Shown here: positions 9,204 to 17,840 of the stretch, in pieces
Position numbering within the stretch: position 1 is the stretch's first letter
How the letters are laid out: each line of letters opens with the position of its first letter
Assembly: GCF_019740355.2 (NCBI RefSeq)
Contig: NZ_CP091819.1
Span: 3,224,001-3,288,000 of the forward strand
Direction of reading: 5' to 3'
Origin: Paracrocinitomix mangrovi
Lineage (GTDB): Bacteria > Bacteroidota > Bacteroidia > Flavobacteriales_D > Crocinitomicaceae
Length of the DNA stretch: 64,000 nt
Program-made: the position numbers and the translations under genes
The notes under the pieces: generated by a model
What the model was told of the DNA's origin: nothing
Seen by the model: the letters and a program-made list of their open reading frames with translations, nothing else
The model's database searches: none

Positions 9204-9853
9204 ATCGCTGTTTCTCTATGCTCGCGCAAATGAAGAATGATGTCTAGGATCAATTTTGCTGCGAAAAATGGAATTAATAATAACACTGATTGAATATCTC
9301 CCTTGGCTACCAATAAAAAGGCGCCTGCAATGATTACCAAATGCACCAAAACAATTCTCTTGTAAGGAGCAAACATAAGTTTTACAATTGTAGCTTTTTC
9401 ATATTCCTTTTTACCAATAAAGTTGGTGGCAAAACTCACACCATGAGAGATCATGGTCATAACAAAAGCTATTAAAAAAGTAGATGGATCAATGTAGTTG
9501 ATAATGTCCGGAATATGACCGTCCCATCCATTTAATTGTCCCGAATACAAGGACAAAATAGCCAATAAATGTCCGAAACAAAATCCAAAAAAATGCACCA
9601 GGAAAAATGGAACCATGAAAATTTTCAAACATCCTGCCGGAACAGCAGAGCCTTCTGAACTATCATCAATTCCGCCTTGAGATTTTATCATTTTCATGAT
9701 GTTAAAGATCCCAACAGATAAGTTTTCCACCCAATAAGCAAAAAGCAAATCAAAGAGGGTCCATTTCATTATAATGGCCAAAAGAATAATGATTACGTTC
9801 ATCCCTACAATAGAGTAGACAGATGTTCTTTTTAGGCTAGAAACCTTGATCAT
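9200..9853 (-). CDS. DUF6498-like integral membrane protein
   Basis: About 217 residues from the ATG at 9853. A longer frame back to a TTG at 9931 exists but would overlap the upstream gene by 95 bases and add a charged, non-membrane leader, so I reject it. Five or six membrane helices are visible, with the W-x-E-N motif (Y-W-V-E-N-L) near residue 40 that is typical of the DUF6498 family. The function of that family is unknown. The start overlaps the end of the preceding 74-residue gene by 17 bases and the stop overlaps the next ATG. Confidence 0.83.
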   Translation of the reverse strand: MIKVSSLKRTSVYSIVGMNVIIILLAIIMKWTLFDLLFAYWVENLSVGIFNIMKMIKSQGGIDDSSEGSAVPAGCLKIFMVPFFLVHFFGFCFGHLLAILSLYSGQLNGWDGHIPDIINYIDPSTFLIAFVMTMISHGVSFATNFIGKKEYEKATIVKLMFAPYKRIVLVHLVIIAGAFLLVAKGDIQSVLLLIPFFAAKLILDIILHLREHRETAI

Positions 9854-10061
9854 TTTTCTTCTCTTTTGGTTTGTCACCTTTTTTATAGATCCACTTTTTG
9901 ATATAGTACGTTGCAGAAATAAATAGTCCAAAGGCAGAAACCCCGATTCCGGCTATAGCTCTCCAACTCATGCTGTTGTCTCCCAATCCTGACCAAATGT
10001 AGACCTGTAAAAGAAGATAACCTCCAAAAGCTGCAATGAGTATTTCAACAAATCTTTTCAC
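9837..10061 (-). CDS. Small membrane protein, unknown function
   Basis: 74 residues with two membrane helices (about 4-22 and 34-52) and a very basic tail (K-K-G-D-K-P-K-E-K-K). The GTG start shares one base with the hutI stop (TAGTG), and the end overlaps the DUF6498-like gene, so it sits tightly inside the operon. No family recognised; the overlaps and membrane pattern support a real gene. Confidence 0.7.
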   Translation of the reverse strand: MKRFVEILIAAFGGYLLLQVYIWSGLGDNSMSWRAIAGIGVSAFGLFISATYYIKKWIYKKGDKPKEKKNDQGF

Positions 10062-11296
10062 TACGACAAGATAGTGCGCTCAACAACATTTTCTCCAAAA
10101 GAGTAGGCCAAATAATCCAAAGACGGCATTGTTTTGGTGATAATTAAGTTGGCTTTTTTACCTACGGTTATCGATCCTAGTTCATCTCCCAATTCCATGG
10201 CATAAGCTCCATTAATTGTCGTTGCATTGATTGCCTCTTCAGGCGTCATTTTCATTTTTATACAAGCCAAGGAATTAACAAAAAGCATATTTCCACTCGG
10301 AGTAGATCCCGGATTGTAATCTGTAGCTAAAGCACAGGCAACATTGTTGTCAATTAACTTTCTTATTGGAGTATACGGAATAGATAAAAAGAATGAGCAA
10401 CTTGGTAATGCTGTTGCAATTGTTTTAGCGTTTTTTAAAACGGCTACATCTTCATCTGATAATTCCTCCAAATGATCAACTGAAACTGCATTGTGTTTAA
10501 CTCCAACGCTAATTCCTCCCATTACAGAAAACTGATTAACGTGGATTTTTGGTTTTAATCCTGCTTTCACTCCGGCTTCTAAAATGCGATCTGTTTGTTC
10601 AGCTGTGAAGTAATTTCGTTCGCAAAAAACATCAATGTATTCCGCTAAATTTTCTGCAGCAATTTTTGGTAGCATTTCATTGATCAGCAAGTCTACATAT
10701 CCGTCCTGATTGTCTTTGTACTCAGTAGGAAAAGCATGAGCTCCTAAAAAAGTTGCCTTGATACTTACATCAGATTTCTCTTTGAGGGTTTTAATCACTC
10801 TCAACATTTTCAACTCAGCTTCGGTAGATAAACCATATCCACTTTTTATTTCAATGGCACCTGTTCCGGTACTTTTAATTAGTTCTAATCTTTTTAAAGC
10901 ATCTTCTACCAATTGTACTTCAGACATATCGGCCAATTTTCTAGCCGAATTCAATATTCCTCCTCCTTTTTTACCTATCTCTTCGTATGAAAGTCCTTTG
11001 ATTCTATCTACAAATTCTTCTTCTCGAGTTTTCGCAAATACGAGATGAGAATGCGAATCACAAAATGCCGGTAACACGTATTTTCCTTCTGCATCAATTA
11101 CTTCTAAATCACTCCAATCTGTAATTCCGGCTAAATCTTGCATTTTTCCATACATTGAGATTCTGCCATCTTCTACAGCTAAAAATGCATCTTCAATTGT
11201 CTCTAGTTTCCCTAATTCTTTGCCTTTAAGAGGTGCTGAATTGTTTTCTAAAATCCCAACTAATCCCTTGATGTTTTTGATAAGAAGTTTGCTCAT
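10061..11296 (-). CDS. hutI: Imidazolonepropionase
   Basis: 411 residues; amidohydrolase that opens 4-imidazolone-5-propionate to N-formimino-glutamate, the third step of histidine degradation. Metal ligands are visible as H-S-H (82 and 84), an H-A-F-P segment mid-protein, H-V-N-Q-F and D-Y-N-P-G-S near the C-terminal end. The substrate-site segment E-I-K-S-G-Y-G-L is intact. The length fits the family. No hutH, hutU or hutG lies in the window; the downstream genes are membrane proteins, so the pathway must be completed elsewhere or hutI is used alone. Confidence 0.95.
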   Translation of the reverse strand: MSKLLIKNIKGLVGILENNSAPLKGKELGKLETIEDAFLAVEDGRISMYGKMQDLAGITDWSDLEVIDAEGKYVLPAFCDSHSHLVFAKTREEEFVDRIKGLSYEEIGKKGGGILNSARKLADMSEVQLVEDALKRLELIKSTGTGAIEIKSGYGLSTEAELKMLRVIKTLKEKSDVSIKATFLGAHAFPTEYKDNQDGYVDLLINEMLPKIAAENLAEYIDVFCERNYFTAEQTDRILEAGVKAGLKPKIHVNQFSVMGGISVGVKHNAVSVDHLEELSDEDVAVLKNAKTIATALPSCSFFLSIPYTPIRKLIDNNVACALATDYNPGSTPSGNMLFVNSLACIKMKMTPEEAINATTINGAYAMELGDELGSITVGKKANLIITKTMPSLDYLAYSFGENVVERTILS

Positions 11297-11349
11297 GCTA
11301 CAAAATTGCGAATTATTTTAATCTTTGTTGTAATCAGTGAATTTGAATA

Positions 11350-12207
11350 ATGGACTGTAAGAATTGTGGATATAGCAATAATGTAGAAGACAAGTTTTGT
11401 GCAAACTGTGGTCAAAAAAACCTGGAGAATTTATCTCTGAAGGTACTTTTAGGTGAGTTGGCCAATGCTTATTTGTCTTGGGATTCTAAGCTTTTTAGAA
11501 CATTAGGACCGTTATTTACCAAGCCTGGATTTGTCTCTTTAAAGTACATTGATGGAAAGCGTAAATCGTATGTTGCTCCATTGAGAATGTACATTTTCTG
11601 TTCTGTTTTATTCTTTTTAACCCTTTCTTTTTTTGGTGGACAAAACAATGAAGACAGCATGTTCCAAATTCAAATGGGTGAAGAAATTGAGGCTTATTCA
11701 AAAGATGAACTGATTTTGATGATTGAAAATGATGAATTAGAGCAAATTCCTTCTGTTGCTAATGTTGAGAACGATTTTTGGAGACATATGACCAAACAAT
11801 CTATTCGAATTAATGTAGAATCAGGTTCGTTTATGGCTTATTTGAGAAACAACATTTCATTTATGTTTTTCTTATTCATACCTGTATTTGGATTGGTGTT
11901 AAAGCTGTTTTTCAGAAAGAAAGATATGTACTACATTGAGCATATCATTTACGGATTATATTTTCATTCTTTTATATTTCTGATTCAGCTGCTTTCATTT
12001 GTAGGAATGAAGCTTACCGCTAACGGATTACCATTGCTAATTGGATACCTGGGTATTGTGGTTTATTTGGTGTTTGGTTTAAAACGATTCTATAATATCC
12101 CTTATTCCGTTTCAGTTCTTAAAACGATATTCATTACTCTGGTTTATCTTTTATTGTTTTTGGCATTTGCAGCCGTAACAATAGGGTGGACGGTTTATTT
12201 GTATTAG
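11350..12207 (+). CDS. DUF3667 membrane protein with N-terminal zinc ribbon
   Basis: 285 residues. The N-terminus carries a zinc ribbon with two C-x2-C pairs (C-K-N-C and C-A-N-C-G-Q), then the G-P-x-F-x-x-P-G motif and the Y-I-x-G-K-R-x-x-Y-V-x-P segment that define DUF3667. Five or so membrane helices follow (about 75-95, 175-195, 210-230, 235-250, 255-280). Function unknown. Single gene, divergent from hutI and convergent with recJ. Confidence 0.9.
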   Translation: MDCKNCGYSNNVEDKFCANCGQKNLENLSLKVLLGELANAYLSWDSKLFRTLGPLFTKPGFVSLKYIDGKRKSYVAPLRMYIFCSVLFFLTLSFFGGQNNEDSMFQIQMGEEIEAYSKDELILMIENDELEQIPSVANVENDFWRHMTKQSIRINVESGSFMAYLRNNISFMFFLFIPVFGLVLKLFFRKKDMYYIEHIIYGLYFHSFIFLIQLLSFVGMKLTANGLPLLIGYLGIVVYLVFGLKRFYNIPYSVSVLKTIFITLVYLLLFLAFAAVTIGWTVYLY

Positions 12208-12220
12208 GTTTCTTCTCTGC

Positions 12221-12238
12221 TCCCTATAGCTATTGGGA
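12221..12238. repeat. REP-like near-palindrome in convergent gap
   Basis: TCCCTATAGCTATTGGGA is an 18-base near-perfect inverted repeat (one mismatched pair) centred on ATAGCTAT. More degenerate copies of the same core (CTATAGCGG, CTATCGAAATAG) follow within 50 bases. It lies between the convergent DUF3667 and recJ genes, a usual site for dispersed extragenic palindromes. It may also act as a weak terminator. Confidence 0.4.
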
Positions 12239-12304
12239 CGAAACGACTATAGCGGTTTTCATTACTATCGAAATAGCTGGAGTATTGCCACATTGTCATT
12301 TAGT

Positions 12305-14038
12305 TTACAAAGGAGGTTTACTTTCTTTAATGTCCTTTATTACCAACTGTAAGCTGACATTACCATTCCAGTTGTTTTCTTCAATTGTGTAGACAATGTC
12401 AATAGCGCCATACTGAAGTGCATTATACCATTCGGCCATTCCAAAGGCTATTGCATTTACAGTAATATCTGAGTATTCATCTTGCTTTAAAGATAATTTT
12501 AGATGTTCATCTTTTAATACACGTGATCCACCTGCATCCTTCACATTTCTTGTAACAAAAACAGGTCGCATATTGCCGGGTCCAAAGGGAGCCAGTTGTT
12601 TCATCACCCGATAAAATCTTGGAATTCCTCCTCTTTGCTCAAGAAAAATATCTCTAAAATCAATTTCACAGTCAATTTCAATTTCAGGTGTCAATTGTTT
12701 TTTTGTAATATAATTGCTTACTACAGATTCAAACTTATTTCTAAAAGCTTCAATATTTTCTAAAGGAAGTGTTAATCCTGCTGCGTAAAAATGTCCGCCA
12801 AATTGTTCCAATAAATCTGAACATTCATCTATTGCGTCATACACATTAAAACCTTTAACAGATCTTGCAGAGCCTACTGCCATTCCATTAGACTCGGTTA
12901 AGACAATTGTTGGTCTGTAGTAATTTTCCGTCAATCTGGAAGCAACAATTCCAACAACTCCTTTGTGCCATCCTTCATTAAAAACAACTGTTGATTTGGC
13001 ATTTAATAATGCCGGATCATTGGCAATCATTTCAAGTGCCTGATTGGTAATATCCTTGTCAAGTCCTTTTCTTACCTCGTTGTGTTGATTTATTAGAAGA
13101 CTAATTTCTTCAACTTCATCAACTGTATCCGCCAATAACAATTCAACAGCTTTATTACCTGAATCAATTCTACCTGCTGCATTTATTCTGGGAGCAATGG
13201 TAAATACCACATCCGTCACAGATAACTCTCCTGTTTTGTTGGCCAACATTAAAAGTTGCTTAAAACCAATTCGGGGATTATTATTGAGAACATGCAAACC
13301 GTAATAAGCCAAAATTCTGTTTTCGCCGGTAATGGGAACAATGTCGGCTCCAATGGCTACCATCACTAAATCCAACAAATCATATATTTCATCAAAATCC
13401 TCTCCTCTGGATTGCTGAATTCCCTGCACTAGTTTAAATCCTATTCCACATCCACAAAGTTCTTTGTATGGATAATTGCAAGCTTCTTGTTTAGGATTGA
13501 GTAAAATGGCATCAGGTAATTCTCTTCCCGGGGTGTGATGATCACATACTATAAAATCTATTCCTTCTTCTTTGGCTTTGGCAATGAGATCAACAGCTTT
13601 AGTCCCACAATCCAATGCGATAATTAAGGAGAAACTGTTGTCAGATGCAAATTCAATTCCCTGTTCAGAAACCCCATATCCCTCTGCATATCTATCCGGA
13701 ATATAATATCCAACCTGTTCATAGGTTCTGGTTAAATAACTGTACACAAGTGCTACAGAAGAGGTTCCGTCTACATCATAATCACCATAAATCAAAATAT
13801 TTTCATTGGCTGCAATAGCCTGTTCAATTCTATTGACTGCAGCTTCCATACCCTCCATTAAAAATGGGTCATGCAGATCTGAAATTTCGGGCCTAAAAAA
13901 GGCTTTTGCCTCGTCAAAATTTTGAATTCCCCTTTGCGCCATGATCACGGCTAAGGGTCTTGAAACTCCTACTTCTTCAATTAATTTGGCAACTGACTCC
14001 CGCTCGGGTGCTGCTTTGAATACCCATCTTTTATTCAT
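12305..14038 (-). CDS. recJ: Single-stranded-DNA-specific exonuclease RecJ
   Basis: 577 residues, usual length for RecJ. 5'-to-3' single-strand exonuclease used in recombination, mismatch and excision repair. DHH-family motifs are visible in order: D-Y-D-V-D-G (86-91), A-L-D-C-G near 145, D-H-H near 168, the N-A-A-G-R-I-D segment and G-G-H-x-x-A-A-G (DHHA1). A C-terminal OB-like domain follows. Starts with ATG; monocistronic and divergent from the next gene. Confidence 0.96.
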   Translation of the reverse strand: MNKRWVFKAAPERESVAKLIEEVGVSRPLAVIMAQRGIQNFDEAKAFFRPEISDLHDPFLMEGMEAAVNRIEQAIAANENILIYGDYDVDGTSSVALVYSYLTRTYEQVGYYIPDRYAEGYGVSEQGIEFASDNSFSLIIALDCGTKAVDLIAKAKEEGIDFIVCDHHTPGRELPDAILLNPKQEACNYPYKELCGCGIGFKLVQGIQQSRGEDFDEIYDLLDLVMVAIGADIVPITGENRILAYYGLHVLNNNPRIGFKQLLMLANKTGELSVTDVVFTIAPRINAAGRIDSGNKAVELLLADTVDEVEEISLLINQHNEVRKGLDKDITNQALEMIANDPALLNAKSTVVFNEGWHKGVVGIVASRLTENYYRPTIVLTESNGMAVGSARSVKGFNVYDAIDECSDLLEQFGGHFYAAGLTLPLENIEAFRNKFESVVSNYITKKQLTPEIEIDCEIDFRDIFLEQRGGIPRFYRVMKQLAPFGPGNMRPVFVTRNVKDAGGSRVLKDEHLKLSLKQDEYSDITVNAIAFGMAEWYNALQYGAIDIVYTIEENNWNGNVSLQLVIKDIKESKPPL

Positions 14039-14187
14039 ACTGTATAAGAAATTTTATGTTTTTTGATGGATGTAAATCCACCTGCGCGAGTTTGCCTACC
14101 AAATAATGTTAGACGGCTGCAAGATAATGAAATTTTAATCGTTAGTTTTTAAGTAACTTAACTTTTAATTGCCGTTATACCGCCACT

Positions 14188-14799
14188 ATGAAATGTTTAC
14201 TTGCTACCTCGTTTTTATTCTTTGCTTTTTACGGAAATGCCCAAACAAAATTGATTGCATTTAAAAGCCATAGTGGCAACATGAATTATTTTATTTCTGC
14301 CATAGAAAGTAATTCATTTGATATGGAACCGCACAACCTGGGAATGGCACCCAGAAAAATTGTTCAATTTGCCCAATTGGATACTGTGGTGAAGGTAAAT
14401 GATTCAACGGCTATTTTGGTAACTACAGATAAATGTAAAGATGAGTATCGTCCACATATTGATCCTTCAATTTGGAAAGAAGGAACAGATACTGTTTATA
14501 ATCACCCACTGTGGACATGCGGAAACAAGGACAGTATTAAAGATGTGGTAAAAAGAGATTTTCATTTTTCTAATAACATTGATAGCACTGTTTTTATAGG
14601 TTTTGATCAAATTGAAGAACAAAAAAAGAATGATCAGGATAGCGTTCCTCCAGTTTTAAATGAAGACGGAACCAAACAAAATAATAATTACGGAATTCCA
14701 ATTGCCATTGTATTTGTCGTTATGCTTTCAGTGATTATTTACTTGATTAATTGGAGAAGAGCGCATTTTAAAAACAGTACTTTTGAGCAATATGCTTAA
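14188..14799 (+). CDS. Membrane-anchored exported protein, unknown function
   Basis: 203 residues: signal peptide (about 1-18, ending GNAQ), an exported domain of about 150 residues with two Cys that could form a disulfide (in T-D-K-C-K-D and W-T-C-G-N), then a single C-terminal membrane helix (about 172-192) and a short basic tail. No known family recognised. Its end overlaps the next ATG by 8 bases, so it is coupled to the DoxX-like gene. Confidence 0.78.
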   Translation: MKCLLATSFLFFAFYGNAQTKLIAFKSHSGNMNYFISAIESNSFDMEPHNLGMAPRKIVQFAQLDTVVKVNDSTAILVTTDKCKDEYRPHIDPSIWKEGTDTVYNHPLWTCGNKDSIKDVVKRDFHFSNNIDSTVFIGFDQIEEQKKNDQDSVPPVLNEDGTKQNNNYGIPIAIVFVVMLSVIIYLINWRRAHFKNSTFEQYA

Positions 14800-15964
14800 A
14801 AACAAAATCAATGAGATACTGCATTGGTTTGCCTTGCTGACCATTGTTTTTATACCTGCATCTTTTCATTTTTTCCCCTTTCAGCAAGATATTTCTCAAT
14901 TCATTTTTAGTTGGATTCCTGCTTTGTTTGACTTAAAAATCACTGATTTTTCTTCAGATACAGAATCGCTTTATACGCTCGTACTTTTCCTAATGCTGAT
15001 AAGTGTTTTAATTGTTGTAGCTCATCACTTTTGGAGCGGTTGGGAAAGCAGAAAACCAGAATTTCTAAGCCTGGTACGCATCATCATTGTTTATTATTTG
15101 GCAAGCAGGTTAATGGTTTACGGTTTTGATAAAATTTTTAAAACACAATTCTACCTACCAGAGCCCAACATTGCATATACTCCTTTTGGTTTGATGGAAA
15201 AGGATATTTTGTTTTGGAGTGTTATGGGAACTTCAAAATTATACTGCATTGCTACCGGTGTTATTGAAGTGATAGCTGCCTCACTGTTACTATTCAAAAA
15301 AACAAGGGTGTTGGGTTTATTGATTTCGGTTGGAATTTTAACTCATGTTTTACTCATTAATTTGGGCTTTGACATTTCAGTTAAGCTATACAGTTTTCTT
15401 TTGCTTTTTATCTCCTTATTGGCTTTGTCTCCACAGCTAAAACCTTTGTATTGCCTTCTTATTAAAAGAGAAAATGTTGCTTTAGCGGAGGAAGAAAGAT
15501 TATCCATCAAATCACCTATTAGAAAGTCTTTAAAATTTTTGGTGATTGGAATGATTTTAATTGAGGCGATCAAATTTCCACTTACTACAGGGTATTTTTC
15601 AGATGATAATCTTCCCAGGCATGAGTTACATGGCGCTTATGAATATGAAGAGCCTTCGCATGTGGGGTTAGAACGATTTTATTTTCACCGCCGCAATTTT
15701 CTGATTTTTGAATTTTCCGGATATCATTTTGAGAGTTATGAAATAAAGTTTGACAAATCTGATAAGATCTTTACTGCAGAAAACGAATCTAAAGATCATT
15801 TGATCGTTTATGCATTTAAGTTGTACCAACAAGATGAACAAACGTTTGTAGAGTTGAGGGATATGAAAACCGGTCATATTATTCGTGGCAGGAAAATTGA
15901 GTATAGAGGATTACCCGCATTAAAGGATGATTTTCATTGGACGATTGAGTCGTACGCCAAATGA
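14792..15964 (+). CDS. DoxX-like integral membrane protein
   Basis: 390 residues from the ATG at 14792 (an in-frame TTG 9 bases upstream is less likely). About seven or eight membrane helices in the first 270 residues, with a DoxX-type core: R-x-x-x-Y-G-x-x-K, then a helix pair around G-V-I-E-V-I-A-A. The C-terminal ~120 residues are soluble. The DoxX family is loosely linked to redox or sulfur metabolism, but no specific role can be assigned. It overlaps the preceding gene by 8 bases. Confidence 0.8.
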   Translation: MLKNKINEILHWFALLTIVFIPASFHFFPFQQDISQFIFSWIPALFDLKITDFSSDTESLYTLVLFLMLISVLIVVAHHFWSGWESRKPEFLSLVRIIIVYYLASRLMVYGFDKIFKTQFYLPEPNIAYTPFGLMEKDILFWSVMGTSKLYCIATGVIEVIAASLLLFKKTRVLGLLISVGILTHVLLINLGFDISVKLYSFLLLFISLLALSPQLKPLYCLLIKRENVALAEEERLSIKSPIRKSLKFLVIGMILIEAIKFPLTTGYFSDDNLPRHELHGAYEYEEPSHVGLERFYFHRRNFLIFEFSGYHFESYEIKFDKSDKIFTAENESKDHLIVYAFKLYQQDEQTFVELRDMKTGHIIRGRKIEYRGLPALKDDFHWTIESYAK

Positions 15965-15982
15965 AATAGCTAAATTTAGGAT

Positions 15983-16681
15983 ATGAAGATATTATTGGTT
16001 TTAGGAATAGTGACGTCTGCTTTTTGGGGGATGACCCAGGGAGAAGTTTTTTCATTTTATTTTGATAAGCAAGGAATTTTGAATTTGAATTCAGTTCAAT
16101 CAATTCCAACGCAGTTTTATGGTAAATATGAATTGTCAGATATTCCTAAACATGAAGTGCGCAGAGCTGCTGGTGAATATCTGAAAATAGATGAATCCGG
16201 TATCTATATTGAAAAAAACAGACTTATTTCAATCAGCAGAGATGAGGTAAGGGAAAACTCAAAATACAGGGTGAATAAAGGTTGGTTACACGGAGTTGTT
16301 GAAAATGATTCAGTACCCTGTGCCTTGGATGGAGATAACTATTTTTTCCTGGTACCTGCAAAGACATTCTTATTTGACAAAATTGTGTCATCTAACAAAT
16401 TGATAATGGTAAATAAAGAAACTTATGCCATGTTCAGTGTAGAAGATAACGGGTATTTTTCTGTTGTTGTGATAAAAATGAAAGCCGGTGGGTTGAGTTT
16501 GAATGATATAAGCTTTACACTAAAAGATGAAAAAAGCATTGAGAAAATTGAAAAGCGAAAAGAACAAACTGATAAAGGGTTAAAAACTTTTATCTTAACG
16601 CCCTCAAAAGAAGAATGGGAGTCTTTTGTTTTTAAGATTTGTCTTGAACAATATGACGATTATTTGAAAATTACAGAATGA
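15983..16681 (+). CDS. Exported protein of unknown function
   Basis: 232 residues with a probable signal peptide (1-19, ending GMTQG) and a mixed alpha/beta body with no recognised domain. The stop overlaps the next ATG (ATGA at 16678-16681), and it follows the DoxX-like gene by 18 bases, so it belongs to the same tight plus-strand run. Confidence 0.75.
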   Translation: MKILLVLGIVTSAFWGMTQGEVFSFYFDKQGILNLNSVQSIPTQFYGKYELSDIPKHEVRRAAGEYLKIDESGIYIEKNRLISISRDEVRENSKYRVNKGWLHGVVENDSVPCALDGDNYFFLVPAKTFLFDKIVSSNKLIMVNKETYAMFSVEDNGYFSVVVIKMKAGGLSLNDISFTLKDEKSIEKIEKRKEQTDKGLKTFILTPSKEEWESFVFKICLEQYDDYLKITE

Positions 16682-16968
16682 AAGGAGTATTAGTTTTAAT
16701 TAGTGCATTTATTGTTGGATACTCGTATTTGTATTTGAATTCGGCACTTGTGTTTCTTGTCGGAACTGAAGAAATCATTGATAATTATTGGATTGGTAAA
16801 GGTGTCATGATAACTTTGTTTTCTACAATTGTTGTTGTCTTGCCACTTCATATATGGATAGTTCGCAAAATATCGAAACAAGAAAAATGGGATTTTTGGG
16901 GAAGAGCATTTCCTTTTTTAGTAATTCCGTACATGTTGGGTGTTACCCTTCAAGCCTTGTCTCTCTAG
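16678..16968 (+). CDS. Small membrane protein, unknown function
   Basis: 96 residues with three predicted membrane helices (about 3-27, 42-62, 76-94). The ATG overlaps the preceding stop by 4 bases. The last third overlaps the upstream part of the next reading frame, which lies in the -1 phase. An in-phase T-TTT-TTA heptamer sits at 16914-16920 in that overlap. No family recognised. Confidence 0.7.
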   Translation: MKGVLVLISAFIVGYSYLYLNSALVFLVGTEEIIDNYWIGKGVMITLFSTIVVVLPLHIWIVRKISKQEKWDFWGRAFPFLVIPYMLGVTLQALSL

Positions 16969-17840
16969 GGAGTTTCTATTTTTTCTTGGCAATTATTTTT
17001 CTGTGTTCTTGTCAATCTAACCAAGAGGATGAAGAGGTTGTAACAGAACAGGAAGTACTTTCCGAGATGGATGATTTATCAACTTCTCCATTTGGATCTC
17101 AAAAATTTATGTGGGTTTTTCAAGATGATTTTACTGCAAAGCAGAAAGAGAAATTGAAAAATTGGATCATTGAAGTAGGAGAAGCTACCATCCAAACAAT
17201 AGGACAATATCCATTTGATGTTGAAATTGTATTCCACAAATCATCAAGGGGTGGAAATAAGGCAGTTACTTTTGGGCATACAGACAGAGGCAAAGTGCAA
17301 GGAGTACATTTTTATGTGAACCCTGATAGACCTTATAATGAATTCATAGAAGACTGGACAGCACCGCATGAAATATCTCATTTATCAGCTCCATTTGTAG
17401 GGAAAAAATTCAAGTGGTTTGCCGAAGGATATGCGACTTATTTAAGTAGGAAAATTATGATTACAATGAATCAATTCACGCAAGAAGAGTTTGATGAAAT
17501 GTATACTAAGCGAATAGTGGCATCACTTAAGTTTTATGACAGTTCTACTAAAACACATGCTGAAATTTCAGATAGCTTGTTATCACAACATATTTATGGA
17601 GATATGTATTGGGGATCTGCAAGTTATTTTTATACAGCAGACAAAGAATTGGAGAAAAAGTTCAGCATTTCACTTTCTTCTGTAATCACCAAGTATCAAG
17701 ATTGTTGCAGGTTGAAAGACAAGAACGTTCACATGATGGTAAAATCCCTGGATGAAATAGTAGGTGATAAATTGTTTTATAACCTTTTTGATAAATACGT
17801 TAATCAGCCTTCCTCGGTGGCAATGCAGCCATATATGTGA
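16887..17840 (+). CDS. Zinc-metallopeptidase-like lipoprotein; start uncertain
   Basis: A lipoprotein signal (F-Y-F-F-L-A-I-I-F-L-C-S-C) is followed by an acidic linker and a domain with a gluzincin-like motif H-E-I-S-H and, 15 residues after the second His, the Glu of W-F-A-E-G-Y-A-T-Y-L. These are the expected zinc ligands and catalytic Glu of an M1/M61-like peptidase. The start is unclear. The hydrophobic signal has no ATG or GTG just before it. The nearest in-frame ATGs (16887, 16854) lie inside the preceding gene, and the TTG at 16986 would leave a signal too short and uncharged. I used 16887; a frameshift from the preceding gene is the alternative. The stop abuts the stop of the convergent gene with no bases between. 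Confidence 0.78.
   Translation: MGFLGKSISFFSNSVHVGCYPSSLVSLGSFYFFLAIIFLCSCQSNQEDEEVVTEQEVLSEMDDLSTSPFGSQKFMWVFQDDFTAKQKEKLKNWIIEVGEATIQTIGQYPFDVEIVFHKSSRGGNKAVTFGHTDRGKVQGVHFYVNPDRPYNEFIEDWTAPHEISHLSAPFVGKKFKWFAEGYATYLSRKIMITMNQFTQEEFDEMYTKRIVASLKFYDSSTKTHAEISDSLLSQHIYGDMYWGSASYFYTADKELEKKFSISLSSVITKYQDCCRLKDKNVHMMVKSLDEIVGDKLFYNLFDKYVNQPSSVAMQPYM

Noticed and set aside
9854-9931. TTG-started extension of the DUF6498-like protein
   Set aside because: It is out-of-frame translation of the preceding 74-residue gene; the ATG at 9853 gives the right N-terminus.
12186-12392. 68-residue plus-strand ORF across the DUF3667/recJ gap
   Set aside because: It overlaps the ends of two solid genes and runs through the palindrome; composition is not protein-like.
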